From Opeltia flavorubescens (lineage: Eukaryota > Ascomycota > Lecanoromycetes > Teloschistales > Teloschistaceae), in NCBI GenBank assembly GCA_000442125.1, contig KE546970.1, positions 674,667 to 738,666 on the forward strand: 64,000 nucleotides of DNA, in the 5' to 3' direction. Position 1 is the stretch's first letter. Each line of letters begins with the position of its first letter. Below are positions 39,165 to 51,600 of this stretch, one piece after another. The position numbers and the translations under genes are program-made. The notes below the pieces were generated by a model. That model saw nothing but the letters and a program-made list of their open reading frames with translations, did not search any database and was not told the origin of the DNA.

Positions 39165-39342
39165 ATTAAACCTAATCTAAAATTAATCTATTAAAAACCC
39201 GACCCGATTTAGAACCGACCTATTAAAAACTCGACCTAACTAAAATCCGATCTAATTCAGGTCGGATCCTAGGATTCTTTAACCCGACTTAAGTCGGTTT
39301 CAGGTCTAGATTTTATCCACAAAACCCGGTCGAGTGACTAGT
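39165..39342. repeat. Y right terminal region, little mutated
   Basis: This holds inverted counterparts of the left-end words: aacccgacccgatt, ctcgacctaac, ggtcggatcc, aacccgactt, then aaaacccggtcgagtg and the terminal actagt at 39337-39342. It keeps CpA, TpG and CC words better than its neighbours, so RIP was weaker here. It directly abuts X2 at 39343. Confidence 0.6.
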
Positions 39343-40217
39343 CTATATATAATAGACGAAAAACCTAATAAAGCTTTATATATTACCGCTAAAAATCCTA
39401 ATTAGTATAATAATATAATAGAGTTTTACTTTATTATAATTAAATATACGGTATTTAAATCTAAATTAGTAAAAATATACTAATATAATAAATATAATAA
39501 GAATTTTAAATTAAATAATATTTTATATTATTATCTACACGCTAGTTATAACAGAAAACTACTTCTAATTATAGCTATAATAGTTAAACTAATTATTAAA
39601 CTAAATTTTCTAATAATATTAGTATAAATTTAATTAAAACTAGTTAAATTATTTAAAAATACGCCGGAGGTTATTAAACTAAAAATTATTAAATAACTAC
39701 CGCTATATATATATTAATTAATTTATTCGATTATAAAGGATATATTAATAATAGGTTTTACCTTTTATAGATATAGTTATATAATTATAGATATTTATTT
39801 ATAATTTAATATAAAAAACTATAGTTTTTATTAAAATATAAATTATATAATAAATTTAATTAACCGAAGATTTTTACTGAAATAGCTATCGTATATTATA
39901 ATTTAGAAGATACTAGTTTTTATAATTATTAAAGATATTAATAATAAGTAATATAATATTATTAAATTTATAATTATTAAAATCTTTATATTTAATAAAA
40001 AAGTTATAAAATTTATTATTATTCCACGTAAATTTTATTTAATAGATAATCTAAGCGTTAATATATTCGTCGATATTAATATTATAAAATTTAAAAATAT
40101 CGATTTATATTTATTTATTAATATTATAACTATTAATTTTTATAATAATATAATAGTACTAATAATTATTAATATTAAAAGTACTAAAATAAACATTATC
40201 GTTTATAGTATTTAATA
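39343..40217 (+). pseudogene. X2 gag/protease-region remnant
   Basis: Colinear with X1 at about 11667-12530. The join to the Y terminus at 39342/39343 is abrupt. The last bases taata are the left half of the C-B target duplication. Confidence 0.75.
40213..40217. repeat. Target-site duplication of C-B, left (taata)
   Basis: It directly precedes the C-B 5' LTR and is repeated at 60558-60562. X1 at the same place (about 12520-12530) has a single uninterrupted copy, which confirms the insertion point. Confidence 0.85.
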
Positions 40218-40324
40218 TATTGAATTACTAGTTAGCTTATGTAATTATATTATTCTAGACGAAAGCAAGTGATTAAAAGCTACTTGCTTCTTTAAATAAT
40301 TAATAAAATTATTATATTTTAATA
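40218..40324 (+). repeat. C-B 5' LTR (107 bp)
   Basis: It begins tattgaatt and ends ttttaata, which the least mutated copy shows to be TGTTGAA...TTCAACA-type inverted termini. Inside is a degraded form of the hairpin seen at 41529-41555. It is very short for an LTR but identical in length in all four copies. Confidence 0.92.
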
Positions 40325-40338
40325 GGTTATAAGCCCGG
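40325..40338 (+). other. C-B primer-binding site (internal tRNA type)
   Basis: ggttataagcccgg lies directly after the 5' LTR. It is complementary not to a tRNA 3' end but to the anticodon stem-loop of a tRNA. Undoing one RIP-type change, and allowing one G-U pair, gives a match to the anticodon region of initiator methionine tRNA (the copia-type 'half-tRNA' primer). Taken literally it would also fit a tRNA with anticodon UAU. C-A has the same word at the same place. Confidence 0.7.
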
Positions 40339-41488
40339 TTAATAAAACTATTATCTAGTATACTTTAAATAAAAACCACTTATTACTACGCCTATAACCT
40401 AGTATATAATACTTCTAGAGTAGTAATAGCTAGCTAAAAACACTATTAAAAACCTACCCGATACTGCGATATATATAAAACGAACTTACCCTTATAATAT
40501 ACTCTATAAATACGCGATAATAGTAAAGGATTTATATATAATACTATTAATATAGTAGGCTATTTTATCTAAAAAAGGTTATAGTAATAGCGAATGCTCG
40601 TTAAATATAGTAAATAAAATTTTCACCTATTAAAACTATACTAGTTAACTTTATTTTATATCTTTAAAATTTAATTAAATATTACTCTACTATAATAGTT
40701 CTATTAAAGTCTATCTAGTACTAAAGTTCAACTAGTATATAAAGCTTAACTAGCTGAAATTAATCCGGCTAGCTAAAATAAAAGGCTATAAAGTTATAAA
40801 TTCTAAAGCTATTTATATTAAAAAATAACTTTAAAAGCTTCGCTTTAAAGCCTATTATAACTTTCCGCGTATTATATAAGAATTTAATAAAATACCTAAT
40901 AATATTAAAAGTAATAACTTAAAAAATTTAAATTATTATTTTATACTAAAAAAAGATAAGAGCTCTATATTAAATTATAGTATATCGGAATCGTTACTAG
41001 AACTACCTAGTAAACTCGATCTATTCGGATATAAAGCGAAAACCTATTATTTTTTAAAGGTATTAAAAGCTTTAGTTAGAATATCTAGCGCTAATTCTAG
41101 TACTACTAGTATTTTAAAAAAGATCGAAGCTATTAAAATTTATTTAAAAAATTTAATAAAGTTTAATCCTAAAAAAAAGTTTAATAAATTTTTAAAAAAT
41201 ATAATTAATAAAAAAGCTATTAATCCTACTTTTAAACTAATTAATAATTCGAATACTAATAATATATTGTTATTAAACGATAAATTATTAAATAATAAAC
41301 TAGTTATATTTATAAAAAAACGACGCCGATACTATATTAAATAATATTAAACTATTAATATTATTAAACTAACTAGATAAAATAGTTATATTAAAAAGCG
41401 CCGTTAATTATTTAAAATAGAAATATTAGATAATTTATTTTTTTATTATAGTTAACCTTTAGCTATATATCGATAACGATATCTAGTA
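40339..41488 (+). pseudogene. C-B gag remnant, first part
   Basis: Leader and gag of C-B up to the C-A insertion; it resumes at 55532. The inverted homologue in C-A is 55405-54211. The G+C-richer block at about 40840-41330 has texture like coding sequence. It is a broken fossil, and gag identity comes from position. Confidence 0.7.
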
Positions 41489-41493
41489 AATTT
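41489..41493. repeat. Target-site duplication of C-A, left (aattt)
   Basis: aattt directly precedes the LTR of C-A and recurs at 55527-55531. Joining the flanks restores the sequence seen uninterrupted in C-A near 54244. Confidence 0.85.
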
Positions 41494-41600
41494 TGTTGAA
41501 ATGTAATAATTGCTTGTATTGCTTAAGGAAGCAAGTGGCCTTCGGCCACTTGCTTTCGTCTAGAGTAGTGTAATTACGTAAGCTGACTAGTAATTTAATA
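41494..41600 (-). repeat. C-A 3' LTR (107 bp)
   Basis: This is the best preserved copia LTR. Its + strand edge reads tgttgaaatg and the other edge taatttaata. It contains a perfect 12-bp hairpin at 41529-41555. Because both termini are TGTTGAA-like inverted repeats, LTR direction is taken from the gene order and the primer-binding site. Confidence 0.93.
41529..41555. other. Perfect hairpin in the copia LTR
   Basis: aagcaagtggcc, loop ttc, then ggccacttgctt: a 12-bp perfect stem. It recurs at 55455-55481 (one arm altered), at 60496-60522 (aagcaaatagcc aaa ggctatttgctt, altered but still perfect) and in worn form near 40262. In an LTR it could act in RNA 3'-end formation or packaging; its function is unknown. 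Confidence 0.85.
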
Positions 41601-41799
41601 CTTCTATTTAATACGCAAGAATCACGTAATAAAGCAAGTAAAACAGCTTCTATAGCTTAATAGTGGTCCAGGTAGTACAGCAGCTGAAAGTATTCAAATA
41701 TCGCCCAGAAATACAGCCAGAATACGGCTGCCTATAGGCGCTAAAGGCGCTTCAGCAGCTTCTATAGCTTCGAGTATAAAAACAACCACCCAGCACCTT

Positions 41800-41875
41800 C
41801 AAGTTTACCCGGCACATGTAAATTTACCCGGCATCCGCAAGTTTACCCGGCACTTGCAAGTTTACCCGGCTTTTG
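41800..41875 (-). repeat. 19-bp tandem array, four units
   Basis: Four consecutive 19-bp units starting at 41800, 41819, 41838 and 41857, each containing the core tttacccggc. C-B has only three units of the same repeat, inverted, with cores at 60183, 60202 and 60221. Confidence 0.95.
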
Positions 41876-41899
41876 CCGGCATGCAAAAGAGGGTAGCAG

Positions 41900-41956
41900 A
41901 GCTTCCACAGCTCAGGTGAACTTCCACAGCTCAGGTGAGCTTCCACAGCTCAGGTA
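41900..41956 (-). repeat. 19-bp tandem array, three units (second type)
   Basis: Three 19-bp units at 41900, 41919 and 41938 with the core cttccacagctcaggt. C-B carries only a single worn unit (about 60133-60152). It is unrelated in sequence to the array at 41800 but has the same period. Confidence 0.95.
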
Positions 41957-42100
41957 ATGAAAATCTGGGCTCCTATAGGCATTACACACCCCCCGGAATC
42001 AGAGCATAAAGAGCCTGAAGCAGGTGTTAATCGGTATTCAGGGGTGCCTGGAACCAGTACTAGAACGAGTGCCTGAAAAACGAACGTTGAAGGAATCGTG

Positions 42101-45100
42101 TATATATTCTAATTCTATATAAAAGTCGAAAACGATTAAGTTAAAGAACGTGTAAAACGTATTTAATATAAAAAATTTAAAAAATATACTATTTTTATAA
42201 AATACTATATAAATAAAAAATAAATTTTACTATAAAATTAGATCTACGAATTTTAGATAAAAATAGGCCTGGAAAATATATAAAATAGAATTATATAAAT
42301 TTTATAAATATTATATAATATATATAAGTAGATAAGTAAATATTTATAAGTTTAAGCGCTAGCTATAAATAATATATAGGGGGTCTAATAGCTAGCTAGA
42401 GTATAAAATTTAGGTATTAGCTCTAGGGGGTATAGCGGCGAAATAAAGGGTATAGCAGCGAAATTAAAAGGTAAAATTAGTAGATAATAGTAATAATAAG
42501 CTTTAAAAGGTTTTAATATCTATAAATATATATTAGTACTATTAATATTATAGGTATTCCTTTAAACCTAATATTTATTAAAATAAAAAAAATTTATTTT
42601 TTAAAAGAGTTTTAATAAGGCTATTAATAATTTAATTATTTATAAATATATATTAAAAGTTTATTTAGCTTTTTATTATTCTTTTATATATAAAATATTA
42701 CTAAATATCGATATATTTTATACGCGTATAAGATTAGGGGTTTCTAGCTAGAGCTATAGTATTCTAGTTATTATAGTTAATAATAATTATATAAAGGTCT
42801 TTTTTATTTTAAATTTATTTTAAAAGGGTTTTTAGTTAAATCGCTTTTTTAATTATTTATATTTAGCCTTTATTTCTAGCTTTATAAATAAAAAGGGCTA
42901 TTATTAATTATTATTTTAAGGATTAATTTATAATACTACTATTAATATTAAATATATAGCCGGAGGTTAAGCGCCTTATATTCTTATTATTTACCTAGTC
43001 GGTATTAATATAATTAAAAAAATTAATTAGATTCCTTTTATAAATAAAATAATAGTTAACTATAGTATAAAAATAATAGAAAATTCTTTTAATAATTTAT
43101 TAGTATTTTTTAATTAGATTCGAATTATAATAGCTAATTATTAATATTATAAAGGTAATATCGGGCCTAGTATCTAATATTATATATATTAATAATCTAA
43201 TAGCGGATTAGTATTAATTTTATAAATTAGAGAAAATAATATAATTTATAAATACTAGTTTATAAAATAAAAATATATTTATTAATATAACTTATAATTT
43301 AATAGACTATATATTAAAATTATAAAAAACCTTTTTAATATAAGCGGATTATAATAAGCGAATCGTCCGATTCTAATAGTTATAAATAACTTTTATATTT
43401 AAATAATAATTATAAATATTTAAATCGATTATTTAAAATTTAATATTTAATTAGTACTTAATAATTTAAATAGCTTTATAATTTAAGCTGGTAATAAATA
43501 AATTATCTATATAGATAGTAATTATAGTATAAAATTCTAAAAAATAATTATAAAAAATACTAGTATTAGCTATTAATAGTATAAAGTCTAAATTTTTAAA
43601 GAATACCGTTAATATATTATACTATATTTTTAATAATTATTTAAAACTATAAAAGATTTTATTAAATTTATAAATTCTATTATTAAAGTTTTTATATTTT
43701 TTTAATTATTTAATAAAAATAGGTTTATCGATATTATTATATAAAAAAACTATTTTAATATCTATCTATTTAATTAATTAATTAAAAGTAGCTATAATAA
43801 TAAAAAGAATTTTATAAATTATAGGCTTAATAATCAAAGTAAAAGTTTTATTAAAATTAATATTTTTCTATTATTTAAAGTTACGGACTACCTAGTAAAT
43901 TTTATAGCGGAGTATTTTTTTATTAGGATTTTTTTTTAGTTTAAAAATCTATTTATTTTTAAAGGGTTTATAATTTTAAAAGACGATTATCTATATTTAA
44001 TTTTATACTAGTGAATTGTATTTCTTTTTTATTATTAGAATCTAGCGATCGCGATTTAAATAGCGTATTGTTTTTAAATATAAAATAGATTTATAAGCTT
44101 TAGGACTAGTTATACTAGCTAGAAATATTTAAAACGCTAGTAGATTTATTAAAAGGGCCTTTTTAAAATTAGAATATCTATTATTAATAGCTTTTAAATT
44201 AGTTATATTAAAGGTATAAATAAAGCCGGCTTATAATATTATATATTTTATTATTAATTTAATATAAGGAATAAAGTTAAATACGGTAGCTGAATTTTAT
44301 AAATTAGGCTAGAGGATTTACGGGTATTAATTTAAGGTAGATAAAATTTACGGATTTTATAGTATTATAATAGATAGGTTTTATTAAATACTAAAATTTA
44401 ATTCTATACTTTTATTAATATTTTAGTATATAAATATTAAATATACCTACTACTCCTCTATAATAGGAGGCGGTATATATTATAGATAAGTTGTTGGTTT
44501 AAAGTAATCTAACTAGTTATATAGCGAGTTTAAATTAGTATAACCGATTTAAATAATATTTAAATATTATTTAATTATACTATTTTAGTATAGTATATAA
44601 TAAATATAGTTACTTTTAAAGTTTAGAAATTAGTAGATTTTTATACGAGGCTAGAATTTTTTTTAGCCTATATTTAACTTTCGGACTTATATTTAATTAA
44701 ATTATCTAATTTTTTATAAATAACCTACTTCTAGAAGTATATCTATATCTATTTTTTATAGAGTTTTATTAAGGCCGGATACCGGTAAACGATTTTAAAG
44801 GTAATTTATTATTTTTATAAATTCCGGTTAGTATTAAATATATAGAATATTATAGGTAATAGTTATAATAGAAGTTTTATAATAAATCGTTTTATTTAAA
44901 CGCTTTATAGCGCTATTTATTTAAGGGTTTTTAAAGACGTTTATTTTTTAAATAATTCTATTAATATTATAATAGTTATTAAATTTATTATTTTTATATT
45001 TTTTTTCTTTATTAGTTTTTAATTTATAGATTTTATAATTATTATATTCTATTATATTTTAATATAGTTTAAAAGTATTTAAAATAATAAAGCCTATTTT

Positions 45101-46533
45101 ATTTAATAGGATATAAACTGTGGAGTATTTTATATAAATATATAAAAAAGTTATAAAATATATAGAATTATTAATAGTTTAAAGAAAAAACTTTATTAAA
45201 TTATTAATAATAATATTATTTTTATATTTAGATAGTTTATTATAATTTTTATATAATTTGATTTATATATTAATAATTATATAAACTTTATATATATTCT
45301 TTAAAGGCGCTATTAAAAGGTTTATACTTATAGATATCGATATTAGTTTAATAATATTTTATTTATCTAGATAATTAAGTCGTTTATACTATATATTAAT
45401 AGCTTATTTATTAAATACTAATAGTATAGTTAACCTAAATTCGTTTTTTTAGTATAAAATATAGAAGTTAGTAGATCTTTAATATTAAATAAAAATATTA
45501 AAGAATCCGATAATAATTCTATTAAAGACTAGCTTTAAAGGATATTATTATTATTTAAATTAGCTTTATAATATTAGATTTACTGGTAATCTAGGTATAT
45601 AAAAAATATTAGTAAGAATTAGTATTTAGTAGGAGCTATTAACTTTATATTCTAATTTAATATTACTAGTTTCTAGAGTTGTAATATAGTTTATAAAGCC
45701 TTTAATTTAGAGGTTTAATAGCTAGTATAATATAAATAAAGATTTACTATAGGTACTATATTTTAAATAAGTATTATTTATAAGTTATATTTATAAATAT
45801 ATAAATTTAAAGGGATTAATATAAATAATATAAACTTTAGCGTTTTTATTATTATTATTTCTATTAGAATAGTTATATTTATAATAATTAAATAAGCTTC
45901 TAGAATTTCAGTTTTTTAAATACCGTTTTTTAAGGTACGGGTGCTTTTTACGATATTTATTCTTAATATAATAATTATAATTATAATAGAAATAGTATTT
46001 AATAATCTATACTATAGATTATTTACCGGCTATTATTATAGATAGTATAGCTATAAATATAGACGATATTATATTTATAATTAGTTCTTTAATATTATTT
46101 TTTATATAAAGATTTAAAAAACGTATAATAATATAGTTTAAATTATAATAGATAATTTTATCTTTTTTAAAGGAATTATAGTTTTAATTATAAATATCGC
46201 GATAGTTAATAAATTTAATATTTAGGCCTTTATAGAATAAATAAATAAAAAGGTTTTAATTTAAAATAAGTTTAGTAGATAAAGAATTTAAATTATTAAT
46301 AATATTTATAAACTTATTAGTATAATTAAAGGGCCTAGAATATACTATTAAAATTAAGTTAAGTAGCCGATTAAATATAAATTTAAAAATTTTAAAACCT
46401 TTAGTTTTAAATTTAATAACTAAAATAGTTTAAGCATTAAAGGCTCTAGTATAGTATTTAATTTTAGCCTATAGTATAGGCTTGTAACGGCTTTTTAATA
46501 TAGTATAGATTTTAATATTAACTTTTAGCTATT
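42101..46533 (-). pseudogene. C-A pol and late gag remnant
   Basis: The inverted counterpart of C-B 55570-59990. The copia reverse transcriptase YxDD-type region is near 43493-43520. The RNase H block (about 43100-42600) follows it and integrase lies upstream at about 45310-44610, giving the integrase-RT-RNase H order of Ty1/copia. It is heavily mutated and broken throughout. Upstream it continues at 54211 beyond G3. Confidence 0.88.
46529..46533. repeat. Target-site duplication of G3, left (ctatt)
   Basis: ctatt before G3 pairs with ctatc at 54211-54215; the single difference is a C/T transition of the RIP kind. Confidence 0.75.
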
Positions 46534-46790
46534 TATAAAAAGGATGCAATGGTAGGGAAACTGTATAAAAATATAAATAATAGTCTAACGTTCTACTATC
46601 GTATATACGGAGCTATATATAGAGAATATATATATATTAATATCTAGAGAGCTATAAATATTAAGGGGAATTCNTTTAANTATATANGCCCNCTTTNCTN
46701 NTANTATAATATAGCGATATAATATTTTAGCCGAAGTTATACGACGGCTTTATAATATTATAATAAACTAGATTATTATTAATTATAATA
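46534..46790 (-). repeat. G3 3' LTR (257 bp)
   Basis: It matches all G LTRs. The word aaaaaggatgcaatggtaggg near 46537 keeps CpA and TpG, so this end is relatively little altered. Ambiguous bases cluster at 46674-46704. Confidence 0.95.
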
Positions 46791-48619
46791 ATATTTTTTT
46801 TTATAGTAGTATTCTTACTATTTTATAATTAAGTGATATATATATAATAGATAGCTAAGCCTTTTATATAAAGCGCGCGTACCTAGGCGCGTATTAATTA
46901 AATTAATAATTTAAAAATATATAATATTAATACGCGTTTATATATAAAGCGTTTTATTATTATATATAAAATATATAAATAGCTTTACTTTATATATTAA
47001 GGATTGTTTGGTATTAATATTAATATTAGCTATTATATTATAATATATTATTAATACCTTTTAATACTTATTAAATACTTGCGCTAAAATATATTTATAG
47101 AAATTAATATTATTTAATAGCTCTATTTAATAGTTATACTATATTATAATAATTATAAATAATTAAAGTTATTAAATTTTAAATAGTTTAATTTATATTA
47201 CTAGTATTATAGATTTCGTATTAAATAGCGTAATTTTATTTTTTACTTATAGGTATATAATAAACGTTTCTCTTTTAATATAAATCTATTCCCTAATTTA
47301 AATTTTTATTATTTTTATTATACCTTGTTTTTATTTACTAGTTCTATTTTTTTATAAATTTTTTTTAACTTTTATATTTTTTATTATAGGTTTTAAGGTT
47401 TTTAAAACTTTTATAATTAAAAAAACTTTTTAAAATATATAAATGTCTAATATTCTAATATTATTAAATACTCTAATTTTATAAAAGGATTACTACTATT
47501 AATATATTAAGGCTAGTATTATAATATATATCGTTTATTTAATACTATTATTTAATAACCTTTAATAAAAAATAATCGAAGAATAATTTTATTATTTATT
47601 ATATTTTTATTTATTATATAAAATCTAACGTTAGCTTTAAATATTATACGCGTTATTCTAGATTTTAAAAAAAATATAAACTAATATATTAAGTTTATAT
47701 ATTATAATAGCTTTTTTAATTTATATAAATTTTTTAAAGATTTATTTTAGTAGCTAATAAAATAATCTCTACTACTATTACTACTAATATTATTAATAAA
47801 AATAAAAAGTAATATATTATATACCGCTCGCGTATTATTATCTTTTTTAGCTATAAATAAATCGAGGTTTAGAAGAAAATTAAAATGCGGCGAAAGAAGA
47901 TTATTAGTATTTTTAATATTATTAAAGCTATTTATACTTTAAAAAAGTTAATTAATATAAATATTAATATAATATACTTTATTATATATTTATCCCTTTT
48001 ATACTATTTTACGCGTTAATTTTATATTAAAACCGCTTAGATCCTTTAATTATTAAAAAGAAGTAGTTAAGTTTAATTAAAAAAAATAATTTTTCCTTTA
48101 TTAATAAAAGCAAAGTAGAAAAAAATAATATTATTATATAATTTTATATTTATCTAATACTTTATATCTATTTTTAGTATCTATTTTTATATATTTATTT
48201 TTATATTCTATTTTTAAATTTATATTACCTTTAAATAGTTATAATTTTAAGGTCTATATTTTAATAAAATCTTCCTTTAATTTTAATTTTCCTTAATAAT
48301 ATACTTTATAATATATATTTTTTAATATATATTCTATCGGTAAACTTCGGTAATTATATAAAATTTTATTTCTATTATTACTTTATATTTTTAATATTAT
48401 TTATTATTTTATTTATTACCTTATTTATATATTTATATATAGTTTAACTATAATTTTTTTTTTTTTTTTACCTTCTTTTTAAAGAGCTTTTTTTATTATT
48501 ATTTAGTAGTTTTTTAAAATATATATAATAAAAGTCCTCTATATACTCGCTAGCTCCTAATATTTTTTTAGCGTTAAGCTAGTTATTATTTTCGGGGTTA
48601 TAATTAAACTATTTTACTA

Positions 48620-51600
48620 GGTATTATAATTTCTTATAGTACTATTTTAAATTAAATATTTCTTTTATTTTATATTACTTTTTATTATCGATAAGCAGAA
48701 GTAATAAATTTTTATCTTTTCCTTCTACTATTATATATAATTCGAGAAAAGAGATATAAAAAATAGGATAGATACGATTTATTAATATTAGAAGTTCTAG
48801 GTAGTATAATTATAAATTTACTAGTTTTATTATTTTAAAAAGCCTATAGAATTTATAATCTAATTTTTTTAATAATTTTTTTATTTTAATATTATATTTA
48901 TTTAATTATATTATATTATTAGTAGTAAAGAATTTTACGGAATATTTTAAATTATAATATTTAAATTATTTTTTTATTATTATTTTTTATTAGTTTTTAA
49001 GTTAAGTATATATACGCGTATATTTTTTAGTATATTAACGCGCTTTAAATATATTATCTTTAATATTATTAATTTAAATATTATTTTTTAGATTAAAATA
49101 TTTACTAATAGTGGTAAAGAACGGTATTATACTAGTAGAAGTATATTTACTATTATTATATATAAATTTTATAAAGGGTAGTTATTTACTTTAATTATTC
49201 TAATTATAATTAACAAAGCCTTTTAGAAATTATTTTAAAGTTTAGTTTTATTATTTAATTTACCCGTCGGTTTATAAATAAAAAGCGGTATTTAAATAGT
49301 ATTTAATTTTTAGATAATAGTAAAAGGCAGATTAAAACTATAAAATAAAGAAAATTTTTTAATTAGAGACTAGCGATTTAAATATATTATAATAATTATA
49401 TACTTTATTAATAAAAGTATCCGCTAGTTCTTTTATAGTTATAATTATTTAATATAGAATATATATAGCGAGCTTTATATAACAATCGACTATTATAAGA
49501 ATTAAATTATATATAACGCGGAAGCGTTTATATAGGGGTAGATTAGTAATAAAATTTATAATTAGATCGCTAAACGGTTTTAAAAATTTTTCTAGCAGTT
49601 ATATTTTACTATATGGTTTATACCTTATAGGTTTTATTTAATAGTATATATTATAGGTATATATATAGTATTTAATATTTTTTATTATATTTAACTAAAA
49701 GTATTTTTAGTAAATAAATTCTAATATTTTTTTATAATTAAAATAACCTATTATAAAATTATTATAATTACGCTTAAAGGCCTTTTATTTAATTATATTA
49801 AAAAATAGATACTATTTTTTATTATAATAAAGTAATTTTTAATTTTAATATTATTTATAATTTTTATTAAACTATTCTAGTATTATATAAATATTTAACG
49901 AATTATTAGGTGATTTTTTTTTTAGAAATACTAATTTTTTAACTATATTATCGAGCTTTTAAAACCCTTTTATAATATAGTAAAAAGATAATAAGGGTAT
50001 ATTATATATATTTTTTAAAGCTGCTTCTTTAACGATTTATCGCTTTAATTATAGATTTTTAAAACTATTAAAATTATTTAAAAGAATCGATTAAGTATTA
50101 TTATATATAGTAGTATTAGATTTATAAAAAGCCTTTAACTTTTTATATATCCTAGAATTATAAGTTTTTACTAGTATCTACTTTTTTTTTATTTTAAAAG
50201 ACTTTCCTTTAATTATAAAAGACAGAATCGATACCTTTATATTATTTTTTAAAGTATTTTTATCTTTTTTTTTTATTAATATTAAGAGTATCCTTTAATT
50301 ATAAAGAAGTATAGACGATATAATATTATCGTATTCTTTTATATAGATATTAAATATATAACCCCTTATTAAAAATCTATATTTAAAAATATTCTTTAAA
50401 AACTCGCTTTTTTTATTAGGAATATTAGCTTTTACCTTCTTTATTATATAACATATTACTACCGCTCTTTAAATATTTTTAATAATAGTTTTAATATTTT
50501 TAAATAATTTTTAAAAGCTTTTTTAAATATTTTTAAAATTAATTAACGATATTTTATTATTAAAATAGCTTTTTCTATTATTTTTTAATAACTTTTTAGT
50601 ATTATTTAAAGTCTTTTATAAACTCTTGAATTTATTTTTATTTTATTCTATAAAAGTTTTAAATAAATAACGTTAAATTTTTAAAAGATTTACAATCGGT
50701 TCTACGCTTTTTTTAAAATTTTTTTAAAATTTCTTAAAGTATAAAATTAAATAGATATACTTTTAATTTAAAATATTAAAAGCGGTATAGATTTTAGACG
50801 CTTTATAGTCGCTTTTTTATAATATTATATTAATAGGGTTTAATTTACCCGGCTTATACTTTAGATTTAAATTTAGCCTAATTAATTATTTTTACTATCT
50901 AGCGTTTTTATAGCTAAACTCCTTCTTTATAAAAAAGTTATAAAGATTCGTATAATTAATAATAACTTTTATTTTATAAAAAGCCTTTTTAATATAATAT
51001 CGCTACTATTTATAAATATAAATAATAATTAGTATTTCCGAATCTCTAATATTATAGTTACGCTTAACCGTCGTTTTCTTCTAGAATTAGTAGATAATAG
51101 GGTACTAGCGGATTTATATACTAATATTAAAAGGCTGCGAGATAATTACTAAAATAGTATATTTTAAAGCGTCTATTTTAATATAAATCTAGAATATATA
51201 ATCGAATTATTATAAAATAGGCGCTATTATAAAACGTTTTTTTAATATTTTAAACGCGTTAATTACTTTTTTAATTAAAATAAACTTAATATTAAACTTT
51301 TTTTTATTATCGCTTTTTAATAATAATATTAATAATAGTATTATCTATAAAAATACTTTAATAAAACGTTAGTAAAAATTTATAAATCTAAAAAAATATT
51401 ATACGTTATAATATAATTTTAAAAGGGGCTAATTTTTTATATATTTAATATAGGATTCTTTTATTATAATATTATTAAAGTAAATAATAAATTTTATAAA
51501 TCTAATTTTATATATATTAAATAAATACTTTTTTAATTTAATATATAATCTATATTATAATAGTCTCGCGAGGACCTTTTATATATATATTAAATACTCG

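Larger units (their letters stand above)
17539..39342. mobile_element. Y: putative large DNA transposon, host of G2
   Basis: I infer one element from two ends that pair with the ends of the two short elements. At 17539 actagt is followed by about 220 bp rich in cgggtcgg/cccgac-type words. At 39342 the same type of terminus occurs inverted, with actagt at 39337-39342 preceded by about 180 bp of cccgac/ccgatct words. Without G2 and its duplication, Y would be about 14.1 kb, large for hAT-like elements. It may therefore contain further unrecognised insertions, or the two ends may belong to different copies. The coding content was not identified. The right border abuts X2 directly, so Y, or an element ending there, inserted into or truncated X2. 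Confidence 0.45.
41601..42100 (-). other. C-A 3' untranslated region, RIP-sparse island
   Basis: This is the noncoding region between the C-A RNase H and its 3' LTR. Unlike nearly all other DNA here it keeps many CpA and TpG words (ccaggtagtacagcagctgaa near 41689, cacacccccc near 41986). The matching region of C-B (about 59990-60450) is far more altered. Mutation density rises abruptly at about 42100. It contains the two 19-bp tandem arrays annotated below and no coding capacity. Confidence 0.85.

Noticed and set aside
41494-41600. The 107-bp copia LTR first looked like a terminal inverted repeat of a DNA transposon
   Set aside because: Four occurrences (two facing each way) seemed to bound a 1.4-kb transposon at 40218-41600. 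Resolving the nest showed they are LTRs of two oppositely oriented copia elements with target duplications and primer-binding sites.
41800-41956. CRISPR-like spaced repeats
   Set aside because: The 19-bp units are directly contiguous with no spacers and lie in a retrotransposon untranslated region of a eukaryote.
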